64,000 nucleotides of DNA, taken from the NCBI GenBank assembly GCA_900762325.1, contig CAAFGG010000032.1, positions 62,001-126,000 of the forward strand, given 5' to 3'. Position numbers and translations under genes: made by a program. Of this stretch, positions 44,119 to 52,992 are shown one piece after another. Origin of the DNA: an uncultured Collinsella sp. Lineage in GTDB: Bacteria; Actinomycetota; Coriobacteriia; Coriobacteriales; Coriobacteriaceae. The first letter of the stretch is position 1, and each line of letters starts with the position of its first letter. A model generated the notes under the pieces. That model made no database searches, was not told the origin of the DNA, and saw only the letters and a program-made list of their open reading frames with translations.

Positions 44119-44757
44119 TTAGAACTCGGCAAATTCGGGAGCTCCGACCTCAATCTCCTCACGCCCCGCCATAAGCTCGCGCATCTTAGCGCAAAACGGC
44201 TCCTGCTCCCCCGCCTTAAACACCAAATGAAGTGTCACGGCATCCGCGTAATCGGTATCCGAAACCTTGGCACCCGAATCCTGCGCCAAACGAAGCACCT
44301 GTTCATACTGCGGATAGGCCACATGCACGTCAACCGGCACGACGCCCGTCATCTCTACGACCTGCCCAGCCGCCTGAGCAGCTGCCACCGCCGCCTGCGT
44401 CGCCGCGGTATAGGCGCGCACCAAGCCACCAGGCCCCAACAGCGTGCCACCAAAATAGCGCGTCACTACGCAGCAAACATTTTTGAGCCCCGCGCCACGC
44501 AGCACCTCGAGCGTCGGCATACCGCTCGTGCGGCTCGGCTCACCATCATCGCTCTGGCGCTCGCGTCCATCGACCAAAATCCACGCGGGAACATTATGCC
44601 GAGCGTCATAATGACGCTTGCGAACCATCTCGATAAAGGCATTCGCCTCATCCTCGGACTCAATATGGACCAGCTGAGCAATAAACCGACTCTTGCGGTC
44701 CACAAACTCGCCCGAAGCCTCAATATTCGATTGCAGAGTAAAATAGCTGTCCAACAA
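44119..44757 (-). CDS. YigZ/IMPACT-family protein
   Basis: 212 residues. The N-terminal UPF0029/IMPACT domain has FVDRKSRFIAQLVHIESEDE, RHYDARHNVPAWIL, SDDGEPSRTSGMPTLEVL and CVVTRYFGGTLLGPGGLVRA; the C-terminal domain is the DUF1949 type. Role is unsettled; eukaryotic IMPACT affects GCN2. No ATG fits: the start is TTG, either 44757 or 44754, the latter better spaced from GAGGGG. Confidence 0.85.
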   Translation of the reverse strand: MLDSYFTLQSNIEASGEFVDRKSRFIAQLVHIESEDEANAFIEMVRKRHYDARHNVPAWILVDGRERQSDDGEPSRTSGMPTLEVLRGAGLKNVCCVVTRYFGGTLLGPGGLVRAYTAATQAAVAAAQAAGQVVEMTGVVPVDVHVAYPQYEQVLRLAQDSGAKVSDTDYADAVTLHLVFKAGEQEPFCAKMRELMAGREEIEVGAPEFAEF

Positions 44758-44868
44758 AGCCCCTCAACAACAAGCAAAGCAACAAACAGCCTCAATAATA
44801 CGGCAAAGACCGTACCGATAACCCCGGTAAATAGAACGGCAACACCGATGACCAGGCAAAAACAGCGA

Positions 44869-45072
44869 GACGGCGTCAGCTGAGTCGATTTGGCCCGAAA
44901 GAGGAGGGAGCACGCCTTATGGCGGCGACCGACGAATGAGCGCCAAATCGGCCAGCTGACGCCGTCAAAGGCGAGAACCCGCCAGTGCGAGCATGGTGCC
45001 TTGAAAGACGAGGGCATTGACCTTTTGGTCATGCCCGAAGGCTTGAAAGGCAGATTGCCGCGCTGGCGGGTT
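44869..45072. repeat. Two adjacent long stem-loops downstream of rnpB
   Basis: Stem-loop 1: 14-bp perfect arms GACGGCGTCAGCTG (44869-44882) / 44953-44966, with a second 9-bp stem CGATTTGGC (44886-44894) / 44942-44950. Stem-loop 2: AACCCGCCAG (44976-44985) / 45063-45072, enclosing GGGCATTGACC-TTTT-GGTCATGCCC (45012-45036). On the minus strand stem 1 leads to TCGCTGTTTTTGCC, so it could end the rnpB transcript. The size and nested pairing exceed a simple terminator. Confidence 0.75.
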
Positions 45073-45089
45073 CGCAGCGTCAACAAAGT

Positions 45090-45451
45090 GCTGAGTGGGC
45101 TTGTAAGCCGGGTTCTGTCGTGAACGGTCATTTATCTTGTCTGCACGTTACCATGCAGCTCCACGCACGCTACCCGAACGCGGACCGGGCCGGCCCATAG
45201 CGTTCCTATTCGCGCTTGCTCCGGATGGGGCTTGCCAAGCCGCCGTGTTGCCACGACGCTGGTGGTCTCTTACACCACCGTTTCAGCTTTTCCCTTTACG
45301 CCTTGCGGCGCAGGTGGGAGTCTTCTTTTCTGCGGCGCTTTCCGTCGGATCACTCCGCCCGGCCGTTAGCCGGCATCCCGCCCTCTGGAGCCCGGACTTT
45401 CCTCACGCGTACTGCAAGCAGCACATCGCGCGACCGTCTGGCCCACTCAGC
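45090..45451 (-). ncRNA. rnpB: RNase P RNA (bacterial type A)
   Basis: Catalytic RNA that matures tRNA 5' ends. The minus strand contains the two universal blocks GAGGAAAGTCCGGGCTCC near the 5' end and ACAGAACCCGGCTTACA near the 3' end. The terminal helix P1 is formed by GCTGAGTGGGC (45451-45441) and GCCCACTCAGC (45100-45090), setting the ends. Also typical are GGTAAGAGCCCACC-like GTGTAAGAGACCACCAGC and AAACGG. A TACACT -10-like box lies near 45467 on the minus strand. Confidence 0.95.
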
Positions 45452-45540
45452 AGTGCAAGAGTGTAACACACCGTTGCCGCAGGCAATGGCACAACGCAAG
45501 CGTTCGACACGATAAACCAAGAACCACACCATGCAGTACA

Positions 45541-45673
45541 ATAGGGTTGTCGATGGGCAACGTCGTCAGTCGAGACGCGACCGCGCTCCACACCCCCCCC
45601 GTCTACTCGGTGTGTTCCCGCCTCCTCCCCGAGGCGGGATGTCGGCATTTTTTCATGCACCGACAACCCAATA
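45541..45673. other. Structured intergenic element between rpsA and rnpB
   Basis: GGGTTGTCG (45544-45552) pairs with CGACAACCC (45661-45669), enclosing ~110 bases with an inner hairpin CCCGCCTC/GAGGCGGG (45617-45638) and a C8 tract. It has no ORF of merit. It may be an independent small RNA, a repeat, or part of the rpsA 3' region. SRP RNA and 6S RNA marks were looked for and not seen. Confidence 0.45.
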
Positions 45674-45719
45674 TCCTGTGGACAGCCCGGGTAGCATCGC
45701 GTGCATCAGCAGCGAAAGC

Positions 45720-45754
45720 AAAAAGGGACCCGTCCATTGCGGACGGATCCCTTA
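45720..45754 (-). terminator. Rho-independent terminator of rpsA
   Basis: Minus strand AAGGGATCCGTCCGC-AAT-GGACGGGTCCCTT followed by TTTGC, about 25 bp after the rpsA stop. Confidence 0.85.
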
Positions 45755-45777
45755 AAACAAGTGATCGTCAAACCGAT

Positions 45778-46944
45778 TTACTCGGCGTCGGTCTCCTCGT
45801 CCTTCTTCTCGGAAGGAAGCGGGGTAACCTCGATCTCGACGCCCAGAGTCTCAGCAGCGGACTTCATGGACAGAGAGATACGACGACGGTCGAGGTCGAT
45901 CTCCATGACCTTGACCTGAACCTTGTCGCCCACGTGGGTGACCTGAGAAGGCTGATCGACGTGCTTGTTGGCCATCTCGGAGATGTGCACCAGGCCCTCG
46001 ATGCCCTCGCCCAGATCGACGAAAGCGCCGAACGGGACAAGCTTGGTCACAGTGCCCTCGACGATAGCGCCAACGGGGTACTTCTTGACCAGTGCGCGCC
46101 ACGGATCCTCGGTGGTCTGCTTGAGACCCAGGGAGATGCGCTCGCGGTTGAGATCGACGTCGAGAACCTCGACCTCGACCTCCTGGCCGACCTTGACAAC
46201 CTCGGAAGGATGGTTGACGTGGTTCCAGGAGAGCTCGGAGATGTGGATGAGGCCGTCGATACCGCCGAGGTCGACGAAGGCGCCGAAGTCGACGATGGAG
46301 GAAACGGTGCCCTGGAGACGCATACCAGACTTGAGCTTGGACAGGATCTCGGAGCGCTCGGCCTTACGGGACTCCTCGAGCACGACGCGACGGGAGAGGA
46401 CGACGTTGTTGCGGTTGCGGTCCATCTCGATGACGCGAGCCTCGATGCGGGTGCCCATGTAGGAGGTGAGGTCCTTGACGCGACGGAGGTCGACGAGGGA
46501 AGCGGGCAGGAAGCCACGCAGGCCGATGTCGAGGATCAGGCCGCCCTTGACAACCTCGATAACCTCGCCCTCGACGTTCTCGCCAGAGTTGAACTTCTCC
46601 TCGATGCGGTTCCAAGCACGCTCGTACTCGGCACGCTTCTTGGACAGGACCAGACGACCGTCCTTGTCCTCCTTCTGGAGAACCAGGGCCTCGATGGGAT
46701 CACCGAGTGCAACGATGTCTGCAGGGTTAGCGTCCTTGCGGATGGACAGCTCGCGGACCGGGATAACGCCCTCGGACTTGAATCCGATGTCAACGAGCAC
46801 CTCGTCATGCTCGATCTTAACGACAGTGCCGTTAACGAGATCGCCCTCATCAAAGTCGGTAATCGTACCGTCGATGAGGTTGTTCATCTCCTCCTCATTG
46901 ACATCGTCAAGAGAGAAAATGGACGAGTTCTGAATCTCACTCAA
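45778..46944 (-). CDS. rpsA: 30S ribosomal protein S1
   Basis: 388 residues with four S1 (OB-fold) RNA-binding domains: roughly 35-103 (GDLVNGTVVKIEHDEVLVDI), 121-186 (ENVEGEVIEVVKGGLILDIG), 207-275 (RLQGTVSSIVDFGAFVDLGG) and 292-360 (VEGTVTKLVPFGAFVDLGEG). This is the shorter Gram-positive/actinobacterial form; E. coli S1 has six. The C-terminal 30 residues are acidic. It helps recruit mRNA to the ribosome. The gene has its own terminator and stands alone. Confidence 0.93.
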   Translation of the reverse strand: MSEIQNSSIFSLDDVNEEEMNNLIDGTITDFDEGDLVNGTVVKIEHDEVLVDIGFKSEGVIPVRELSIRKDANPADIVALGDPIEALVLQKEDKDGRLVLSKKRAEYERAWNRIEEKFNSGENVEGEVIEVVKGGLILDIGLRGFLPASLVDLRRVKDLTSYMGTRIEARVIEMDRNRNNVVLSRRVVLEESRKAERSEILSKLKSGMRLQGTVSSIVDFGAFVDLGGIDGLIHISELSWNHVNHPSEVVKVGQEVEVEVLDVDLNRERISLGLKQTTEDPWRALVKKYPVGAIVEGTVTKLVPFGAFVDLGEGIEGLVHISEMANKHVDQPSQVTHVGDKVQVKVMEIDLDRRRISLSMKSAAETLGVEIEVTPLPSEKKDEETDAE

Positions 46945-47259
46945 AGGTGGACCCCTTTCGAACTACGGGGCCCCGATTGCTAGGACCTACAGAAGGGTGC
47001 GACAAGCACACAACGTTTAGGAACACTCGGGAGCCGACAGATACTAATGTGACGCTTATGCAATCACGTTCGTATAGGTTACGGGGAAATGAGTTCGATT
47101 TCAAGCGTGAACTGCGATTTTTTACTCGTGTGGAGACTTTTTCGTAATCTTATGAACACACGTCTCCGCAACTTGACGATAACCAGCCAGGCATTCGGCT
47201 TTGGGGTAAAGTATCCGGAGCCAACGATTCTAGATCGATTTTTCGAGAAAGGTGCCCGC
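46945..47259. other. Divergent intergenic region rpsA / HAD gene
   Basis: About 315 bp, moderately AT-rich. It should hold the rpsA promoter (minus) and the HAD-gene promoter (plus). TTGACG at 47174-47179 is a possible -35 for the plus strand, but no convincing -10 follows at the right distance. A palindrome-like GGGGCCCC lies near 46967. Nothing else is seen. Confidence 0.4.
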
Positions 47260-48018
47260 GTGCTCAAAGCAGTCGTTTTCGATATGGACGAGACGCTTCT
47301 CAGCATCAACCTCAACGCGTTCATCCTTCGCTATTTTAAGGATGTCTCTTCGATGCTCGCGGATATCGGGCGCCGCAGCCGCGGTGGCACGATGGCACGC
47401 CTCGGCACCATCCTGGTCGACCTCAACGCCAATCGCCGCAGCGGCACGGACAACCGAACCAATCTTGAGTTTTACCAAGAAGAGGTCGAGCGCCGATGCG
47501 GGATCCGCCTCTCCGATCCCCTCATCTACGAGGCGTTTACCTACTATGACCGCGAAGTTCTTCCGTACAAGAACGACGATGTCATTAACGCCCACGCCAT
47601 GCCGGGCGCACACGCCGCGCTCCAGGCCGTACAGGACGCAGGGCTGCGTTGCGCGCTCTTTACCAACCCCAGCTTTCCCCAGGGGGCCATCGAGTGCCGC
47701 ATGGGTTGGGGCGACCTGGCCGACGCTCCCTTTGAGCTCGTCACGCACATGGGAAACACCACCCGCTGCAAGCCCGATGCCACCTACTATCTAGAGCAGC
47801 TTCAGGTGATGGGGCTCGAACCGCACGAGGTCCTTATGGTGGGCAACGATCCCAAACGCGACTTCCCGTCCCCCGATTGCGGCATCCAAACCGCCTTTGT
47901 GGGCCAAGGCAAGCCCAGCCGAGCCACCTGGCGCGGAACCATGGAAGACTTCGCCCGCGACTTCAACGCCGTAATCGAAGCCTTCTACGAACACCAAATA
48001 GCCAACGAACTGTCCTAA
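47260..48018 (+). CDS. HAD-family hydrolase
   Basis: 252 residues from GTG 47260 (GAAAGG nine bases upstream); the longer frame from 47089 runs through the promoter region. HAD motifs: VVFDMDETLL at the N-terminus (nucleophile Asp), LFTNPS, RCKPDATYY with the motif III Lys, and VLMVGNDPKRDF (motif IV). Cap size suggests a phosphatase on a small metabolite. The stop codon overlaps the stop of the convergent cysteine desulfidase gene. Confidence 0.82.
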   Translation: MLKAVVFDMDETLLSINLNAFILRYFKDVSSMLADIGRRSRGGTMARLGTILVDLNANRRSGTDNRTNLEFYQEEVERRCGIRLSDPLIYEAFTYYDREVLPYKNDDVINAHAMPGAHAALQAVQDAGLRCALFTNPSFPQGAIECRMGWGDLADAPFELVTHMGNTTRCKPDATYYLEQLQVMGLEPHEVLMVGNDPKRDFPSPDCGIQTAFVGQGKPSRATWRGTMEDFARDFNAVIEAFYEHQIANELS

Positions 48019-49334
48019 CAAACCTGGGTTTTGCCGATCATGATGTTGAGGATCTCGACGTCAGTATCTTTCATACCCACACGGCCCACGTAGCCCATGC
48101 TGGCGATTGTCTGCTCAACGGTATCCTGGATCAGGCCCTCGCCGGCGCGGAAGCCGCGACCCTGCATAGCCATATCGTGGCCCAGAATCGCCGCATCAAC
48201 GGCAGCCGAGATCTTGGCGGCACAGCTCGCTTTGGCGCCGTCGCACACGATGCCGCCCACGTTACCGAGCGTATTCGAGACCGTCGCGCCAATCTGCTCG
48301 CGCGTGCCACCGCACAGCCAGGTAATCGCGGCGCCGGCGCCGCACGCGGCGCAAATAGCACCGCAAAACGCCGAGAGCGCACCAATATAGCTCTTGATAT
48401 GCACGGCGATAAGATCGGACAGCATCACGGCGCGCACCAGGCGCTCGTGGTCGCAACGCAGGTACTCGGCATACTCCATGACGGGCAATGCGCAGGTAAT
48501 TCCCTGATTGCCCGAGCCGCACACAATGGCGACCGGCAGCGCGCAGCCGTTCATGCGAGCGTCGGATCCGGCGGCCGCACGGGCACGGGCACGGCAGGCG
48601 ACGTCATCGGCACGAGCACCCAGCAGCGTACGACCCACCTCGGCGCCCCAAGCGTGCGCAAGGCCCTCGGCACTGATTGCGCCATTCAGCTCAATCTGAC
48701 GCTCAACGGCAGCGCGGGCGTCCTCAATGTCACCGTACTCGATAAAGTCGATGATGGTCTCAATCGACATGGGCGTGTCGGCGTTATCTGCCGCCCGCTC
48801 AGCCACAACGCGCTCGGCGCAGGCGGCGCACTCCCCCGCCGACTTGCCGCATACCGGAATACCATCGAGCGTATGGCACGTGACATTGGTGTGGTGGTCG
48901 GTAATCTCGACGATCGCGGTATGGCCCCCGGCTGTAGCAGTCACCTTGATGTAGAGGTTGGTCACACCCTCGACAAGCGACACATCGCAGTAGTCCGTAT
49001 CAGCAAGCAGCTCGGCCACGCGGGCGCGATCCGCGTCATCGACGCTCTCGAGCACCTCGAGCGCACTCTTGGCGTCGCCGCCCACGGCACCCAGCACGGC
49101 CGCCGCTTCAATACCGTGCATGCCGCCCGAGTTGGGCACGGTCACGCTCTTAACGTTCTTGATGATATTGCCCGAGCAGGCAACGTCCATATGATCGGGT
49201 TCGCAACCGAGTGTCTGGCTCGCCAGCGCCGCTGCATAGGCAACGGCAATGGGCTCGGTGCAGCCGAGCGCACAGACAAGCTCGCGGTTCAAGACATCGC
49301 AAAAAGCGGCATCGCGGATGGAATCGGTAGACAT
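48015..49334 (-). CDS. cyuA: L-cysteine desulfidase / UPF0597 (CyuA, YhaM-like)
   Basis: 439 residues. Matches the UPF0597 family: ELVCALGCTEPIAVAYAAA near residue 20, CSGNIIKNVKSVTVPNSGG, CGSGNQGITCALPVMEYAE and AVDAAILGHDMAMQGRGFRA. Conserved cysteines (GCTEP, CGSGNQGITC region, GGIVCDGAKASC) are expected to hold an oxygen-sensitive 4Fe-4S cluster. It degrades cysteine to pyruvate, ammonia and sulfide. GGAG precedes the ATG. It overlaps the convergent HAD gene by 4 bp. Confidence 0.87.
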   Translation of the reverse strand: MSTDSIRDAAFCDVLNRELVCALGCTEPIAVAYAAALASQTLGCEPDHMDVACSGNIIKNVKSVTVPNSGGMHGIEAAAVLGAVGGDAKSALEVLESVDDADRARVAELLADTDYCDVSLVEGVTNLYIKVTATAGGHTAIVEITDHHTNVTCHTLDGIPVCGKSAGECAACAERVVAERAADNADTPMSIETIIDFIEYGDIEDARAAVERQIELNGAISAEGLAHAWGAEVGRTLLGARADDVACRARARAAAGSDARMNGCALPVAIVCGSGNQGITCALPVMEYAEYLRCDHERLVRAVMLSDLIAVHIKSYIGALSAFCGAICAACGAGAAITWLCGGTREQIGATVSNTLGNVGGIVCDGAKASCAAKISAAVDAAILGHDMAMQGRGFRAGEGLIQDTVEQTIASMGYVGRVGMKDTDVEILNIMIGKTQVC

Positions 49335-49605
49335 AGGTATCTCCTGCTTACATAACGAACTGGGCTCTCGATATTAGTTAACTCTTTTATTTGATAACAA
49401 TGCATCAGAAACCGCAACCATGGTTCCGACGGACGGCGCTTAAGCGCAATCTGACGGCATTCATTCATGAAAAGCCGGTCTTGTTGCATGCTAAAGCGTT
49501 TGACCAAAAAACGCCCGAGCGTTTACACAAAAGTCGCGCTATCATGCAGTCGAACGCGGTAAAACCTTTAGCAATTCCGCCGCACGGACCAGAGAGGAAC
49601 CACTC
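49335..49605. other. Divergent intergenic region cyuA / rpiB
   Basis: 271 bp with no ORF of merit. TTTACACAAAAGTCG near 49527 and TATCAT at 49542-49547 are promoter-like for rpiB, but the spacing is poor. AT-rich run TTAACTCTTTTATTTGATAA near 49378. No repeat family members seen. Confidence 0.4.
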
Positions 49606-50073
49606 ATGAAGATTGGTATCGGCAACGACCATGCCGCCGTCGAGCTCAAGAACATCATTTCCGAGCACCTGAAGGAGCGCGGCTGCGAGGTCGTGAACTT
49701 TGGAACCGACACCTCCGAGAGCTTTGATTACCCCATCGCTGGCTACAAGGTGGGTAAGGCCGTTGCCAACGGTGACGTCGATCTGGGTATCCTGATCTGC
49801 GGTACCGGCGTCGGTATCAGCCTGGCCGCCAACAAGGTCGAGGGCGTACGCGCCGTCGTGTGCTCCGAGCCCTTCAGCGCCAAGCTCTCCCGCATGCACA
49901 ACAACACCAACGTGCTTGCCTTTGGCGCCCGCGTCGTGGGATCTGAACTCGCCAAGATGATTGTCGACGAGTGGCTCGACGCCGAGTTCGAGGGTGGTCG
50001 CCACGAGCGTCGCGTCAATCTCCTCAACGAGATCGACCACACGCGTGGCCTCAAGGTCGTCGACGAAGCCTAA
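49606..50073 (+). CDS. rpiB: Ribose-5-phosphate isomerase B
   Basis: 155 residues, the RpiB/LacAB fold. Interconverts ribose-5-P and ribulose-5-P in the pentose phosphate pathway. Active-site motifs: GNDHAAVELK at the N-terminus, DLGILICGTGVGISLAANKV with the catalytic Cys near residue 66, and RMHNNTNVLAFGARV. AGAGG precedes the ATG. A terminator follows immediately. Confidence 0.94.
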   Translation: MKIGIGNDHAAVELKNIISEHLKERGCEVVNFGTDTSESFDYPIAGYKVGKAVANGDVDLGILICGTGVGISLAANKVEGVRAVVCSEPFSAKLSRMHNNTNVLAFGARVVGSELAKMIVDEWLDAEFEGGRHERRVNLLNEIDHTRGLKVVDEA

Positions 50074-50100
50074 AGACTTACAAAGCCATACGCTAACGCC

Positions 50101-50141
50101 AGCCCCCGCCCGAAAGAAACGTCCGGACGGGGGCTCTTTAG
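50101..50141 (+). terminator. Terminator of rpiB
   Basis: AGCCCCCG (50101-50108) pairs with CGGGGGCT (50128-50135), followed by CTTTAG; the U-run is short. Confidence 0.7.
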
Positions 50142-50174
50142 TAGATTTGTGGGCATTTAACAAAAGTCTACTGA

Positions 50175-50210
50175 AATAAAAAGAGCGCCGCGGATGGAAT
50201 TCCGCGGCGC
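50175..50210 (-). terminator. Terminator of ndk
   Basis: Perfect 9-bp stem GCGCCGCGG / CCGCGGCGC (50185-50193 and 50202-50210); on the minus strand it is followed by TCTTTTTATTTC. Confidence 0.88.
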
Positions 50211-50250
50211 CCAAGCCACACGCTAACAGCTTTAAGGAGTCAAAGCTGGT

Positions 50251-50655
50251 TTAGCCAAAGAAGCGCTTGATCTCAATCTCGGCGTTCTCCAGGCAGTCGG
50301 AGCCGTGGATCACGTTGGCGTTAACATCGACAGCGAAGTCGCCGCGAATGGTGCCGGGGGCAGCGTCAAGCGGGTTGGTGGCGCCCATGAGGGTGCGCAT
50401 CTTGGAGACAGCGGAGAGACCGGAAACGACCATCTTGACGACCGGACCGCTCGTCATAAAGTCGCAGAGACCGCCAAAGAAGGGCTTGTCGGCCAGATGG
50501 GCGTAGTGCTCCTCGACGGTAGCGCGCTCGAGCGTGGTCATCTCCATGCGCTCGATGACAAGGCCGCTGCGCTCAATGCGAGCAACGATCTCGCCGATCT
50601 TACGGTCGCGCACGGCGTCGGGCTTAATCATGATGAAGGTCTTCTCGATAGCCAT
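50251..50655 (-). CDS. ndk: Nucleoside diphosphate kinase
   Basis: 134 residues from ATG 50655 (AAAGG eight bases upstream). Transfers gamma-phosphate between nucleotides. TFIMIKPDAVRD at the N-terminus, RTLMGATNPLDAAPGTIRGD and NVIHGSDCLENAEIEIKRFF with the phosphorylated His. The usual Ser after GSD is Cys here, a conservative change seen by eye only. Stands alone with its own terminator. Confidence 0.94.
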   Translation of the reverse strand: MAIEKTFIMIKPDAVRDRKIGEIVARIERSGLVIERMEMTTLERATVEEHYAHLADKPFFGGLCDFMTSGPVVKMVVSGLSAVSKMRTLMGATNPLDAAPGTIRGDFAVDVNANVIHGSDCLENAEIEIKRFFG

Positions 50656-50956
50656 AAGGTAGCCTTTCAAGTAGGTTCGCGCGTGCCCAAGTCCCATTCC
50701 GGCACCCGCCTGGACTGCATCGTAACAGAGTTTTAGCTGCAGTTAAACAAAAAGCTGTTTATTGAAACGCTGCAATTTATTAAAGCGCTCCATATGTGTC
50801 ACTTCTGTTTCGAAGCCCGATTAGAGTACCATCCGACCGCCCATCAACCGCATCGAACAGAGCAGACGGTCGGTTGCCACCCGCGAACGTATCCCCTTCA
50901 CAACCTGCCCAAAGGTCCTACAGAAGTTCTCGACAAGCCCCTCCCCCATAGCAACA

Positions 50957-50988
50957 AAATACGGGTGCCCGCAACAGAAGGCGCCCGT
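50957..50988 (-). terminator. Terminator of argH
   Basis: ACGGGCGCC/GGGCACCCGT stem (50961-50988) followed on the minus strand by ATTTTG. The rest of the 50656-50956 gap, upstream of ndk, holds no gene; TTGTTT near 50747 and TACGAT near 50723 may be the ndk promoter. Confidence 0.65.
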
Positions 50989-51039
50989 AAAAGCAAAACG
51001 ATTTATCGATAAAAGGGCAATACGGCTTCAGCCAAACCC

Positions 51040-52470
51040 CTACTTTGCCCCGTGTCCCATCTCGACTACCTTGGTCAGCGATCCAAACACGCCCTCGTCG
51101 GCCACGAGCTGCGCCTCGGCACGCTGCAGCTGCGCGGCAACGGCGGCAGGAGCGGTGCCGCCCTCGGTCGTGCGCGCGGCGACAATCGACGGGATGTCGA
51201 GCGCCTCGGTAATGTCGCGCTCAAAGAGCGGGCTTGCCTCCTGGAACACCTCAAACGGCAGGTCCTCAAGATTACAGCCGCGCTTCTCGCACATCAGGAC
51301 CAGATGCCCCACCACGGCATGTGCCTCGCGGAACGGCAGACCACGCTTAGCCAGGTAATCGGCAACATCGGTGGCGGCAAGGTGCCCCACGCCGCACTCG
51401 CGCGCCATGGCATCCTCGTTGACGGTCCAAGTCGAAATCATACCGGCCATAACCGACAGGCACTGCATAAGCGTGTGAGCGGTATCGAGCGCGCCCTCCT
51501 TGTCCTCCTGCAAGTCCTTGTTATAGGCGAGCGGCAAGCCCTTCATGGTCACGAGCAACTGCACCAGGTTGCCGTACACGCGACCGCTCTTGCCGCGGAT
51601 AAGCTCGGCAAAGTCGGGGTTCTTCTTCTGCGGCATGATAGACGAGCCGGTGGAGTAAGAGTCTGAAAGCGTGATAAAGCCAAATTCGGAGCTCGACCAC
51701 AGCACGATCTCCTCGGAAAGACGCGACAGATGCATGGCCATGACGGAGCCGGCGTAATGCAGATCGAGCAGGAAATCGCGGTCGGAAACCGCATCGAGCG
51801 AGTTGGGAATCACGCCCGCAAAGCCAAGTTCGGCAGCCGTCATCTGGCGATCGAGCGGATAGCTCGTACCGGCAAGCGCGGCAGCGCCCAGTGGGCAGTT
51901 GTCGGCAGCATCAAAGGCGGCCTTCAGGCGTGTAAAGTCGCGCGCGAACATCCAGGAATACGCCAGCAGATGATGCGACAGCAGCACGGGCTGAGCATGC
52001 TGCATGTGCGTGTAGCCCGGCAGAATCACCTTGTCGTACTTCTTGGCCGCATCCACCAGCACATGGCGCAGCTCAAGATTGGCCTCCATGAGCTCCTTGG
52101 CCAGTGCCTTGACGCCCAGGCGCGTATCGGTCGCCACCTGGTCGTTGCGCGAACGCCCGGTATGTAGGCGCTTGCCCGCCTCGCCGATGCGACGAGTCAG
52201 CTCGCTCTCGATGGACATATGAATGTCCTCGTCGTTGATATCGAAGATGAAGTTGCCGGCATCGATATCCTGCTCGATTCCGGTCAGGCCCTCGGCAATC
52301 GCCTGCTCATCCTCGGCACTGATGATGCCCTGGGCGGCCAGCATCTTGGCATGTGCCTTAGAGCCGGCGATATCCTGCTTATAGAGATGCTTGTCGACCG
52401 GCAGCGACGCGCCAAACTCCTGCGTGACCTCGGCCACGCCCGCCTCAAAACGACCGCCCCAAAGAGCCAT
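51040..52470 (-). CDS. argH: Argininosuccinate lyase
   Basis: 476 residues from ATG 52470 (AAAGGGG eight bases upstream). Last step of arginine synthesis: argininosuccinate to arginine and fumarate. Signature STGSSIMPQKKNPDFAELIR near residue 280; TGRSRNDQVATDTRL near residue 110; YTHMQHAQPVLLSHHLLAYS. It follows argG on the same strand, but a hairpin and a 56-residue ORF lie between them. Confidence 0.95.
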   Translation of the reverse strand: MALWGGRFEAGVAEVTQEFGASLPVDKHLYKQDIAGSKAHAKMLAAQGIISAEDEQAIAEGLTGIEQDIDAGNFIFDINDEDIHMSIESELTRRIGEAGKRLHTGRSRNDQVATDTRLGVKALAKELMEANLELRHVLVDAAKKYDKVILPGYTHMQHAQPVLLSHHLLAYSWMFARDFTRLKAAFDAADNCPLGAAALAGTSYPLDRQMTAAELGFAGVIPNSLDAVSDRDFLLDLHYAGSVMAMHLSRLSEEIVLWSSSEFGFITLSDSYSTGSSIMPQKKNPDFAELIRGKSGRVYGNLVQLLVTMKGLPLAYNKDLQEDKEGALDTAHTLMQCLSVMAGMISTWTVNEDAMARECGVGHLAATDVADYLAKRGLPFREAHAVVGHLVLMCEKRGCNLEDLPFEVFQEASPLFERDITEALDIPSIVAARTTEGGTAPAAVAAQLQRAEAQLVADEGVFGSLTKVVEMGHGAK

Positions 52471-52588
52471 GGAACCGTCCCCTTTCTCTAAATACCAAAA
52501 CAAGCGCCCAAAGTAATGCGCCATGTCGCTAAAGCGATTTTTCAACCGCTAGTTTTGCATATTCCCCACCGTGCGCGGAGCTATGTAG

Positions 52589-52759
52589 CTAATTAGCAAA
52601 GAAGTGACGCGCCAGGCACTTGGCGCCCAACGTCTCCCTCCGGATGTTGCCCTGCGAACCATCGATCCAGGCCTTCAGGCTCATAGGGACGTCCTCGACC
52701 CTTGCAGCATCGAACTCGGGCGCGAGGGCAAGTAAAGCATGCGCGATAGCATTGAACAT
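52589..52759 (-). CDS. 56-residue hypothetical protein between argG and argH
   Basis: ATG 52759 with AGGAG nine bases upstream; stop TAG at 52589. The start reads MFNAIAHALLALAPEF, the middle VPMSLKAWIDGSQGNIRRET and the end HFFAN; one Cys and one Trp. Codon choice looks like the neighbouring genes (GCC, CTC, GAG, AAG), which argues for a real gene. No family recognised. It lies 50 bp after the hairpin 52810-52839 and 119 bp before argH, so it may be cotranscribed with either arg gene. Confidence 0.6.
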   Translation of the reverse strand: MFNAIAHALLALAPEFDAARVEDVPMSLKAWIDGSQGNIRRETLGAKCLARHFFAN

Positions 52760-52809
52760 AATGGATACTCCTCATATATATAGGCGCAGAGCCGACAAAT
52801 TGATAGAAG

Positions 52810-52839
52810 GAGCCCCGCCGGACAACCCCGGCGGGGCTC
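52810..52839 (-). terminator. GC-rich hairpin downstream of argG
   Basis: Perfect 12-bp stem GAGCCCCGCCGG / CCGGCGGGGCTC with a 6-base loop. On the minus strand only CTTCTATC follows, so it is a weak terminator or an mRNA stabiliser between argG and the small ORF. Confidence 0.6.
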
Positions 52840-52992
52840 GGACCCAGCCGCAGACGCGGCATCATATATGCGGGCGGAACGTAGGGGCCACCGATGTTAA
52901 GAAGTGTCAGCAAGCATAACGAAAGGTAGGGACCCCGTGCGCCCGTTATGTATCACGCGGATGGGCCGCGCGGATACCAAGGGAAGGAGGCG

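Noticed and set aside
44762..44880. Hydrophobic reading frame on the minus strand upstream of yigZ, suggestive of a small membrane protein
   Set aside because: No start codon with a ribosome site; the frame continues out of the rnpB-side hairpin and into yigZ in another frame.
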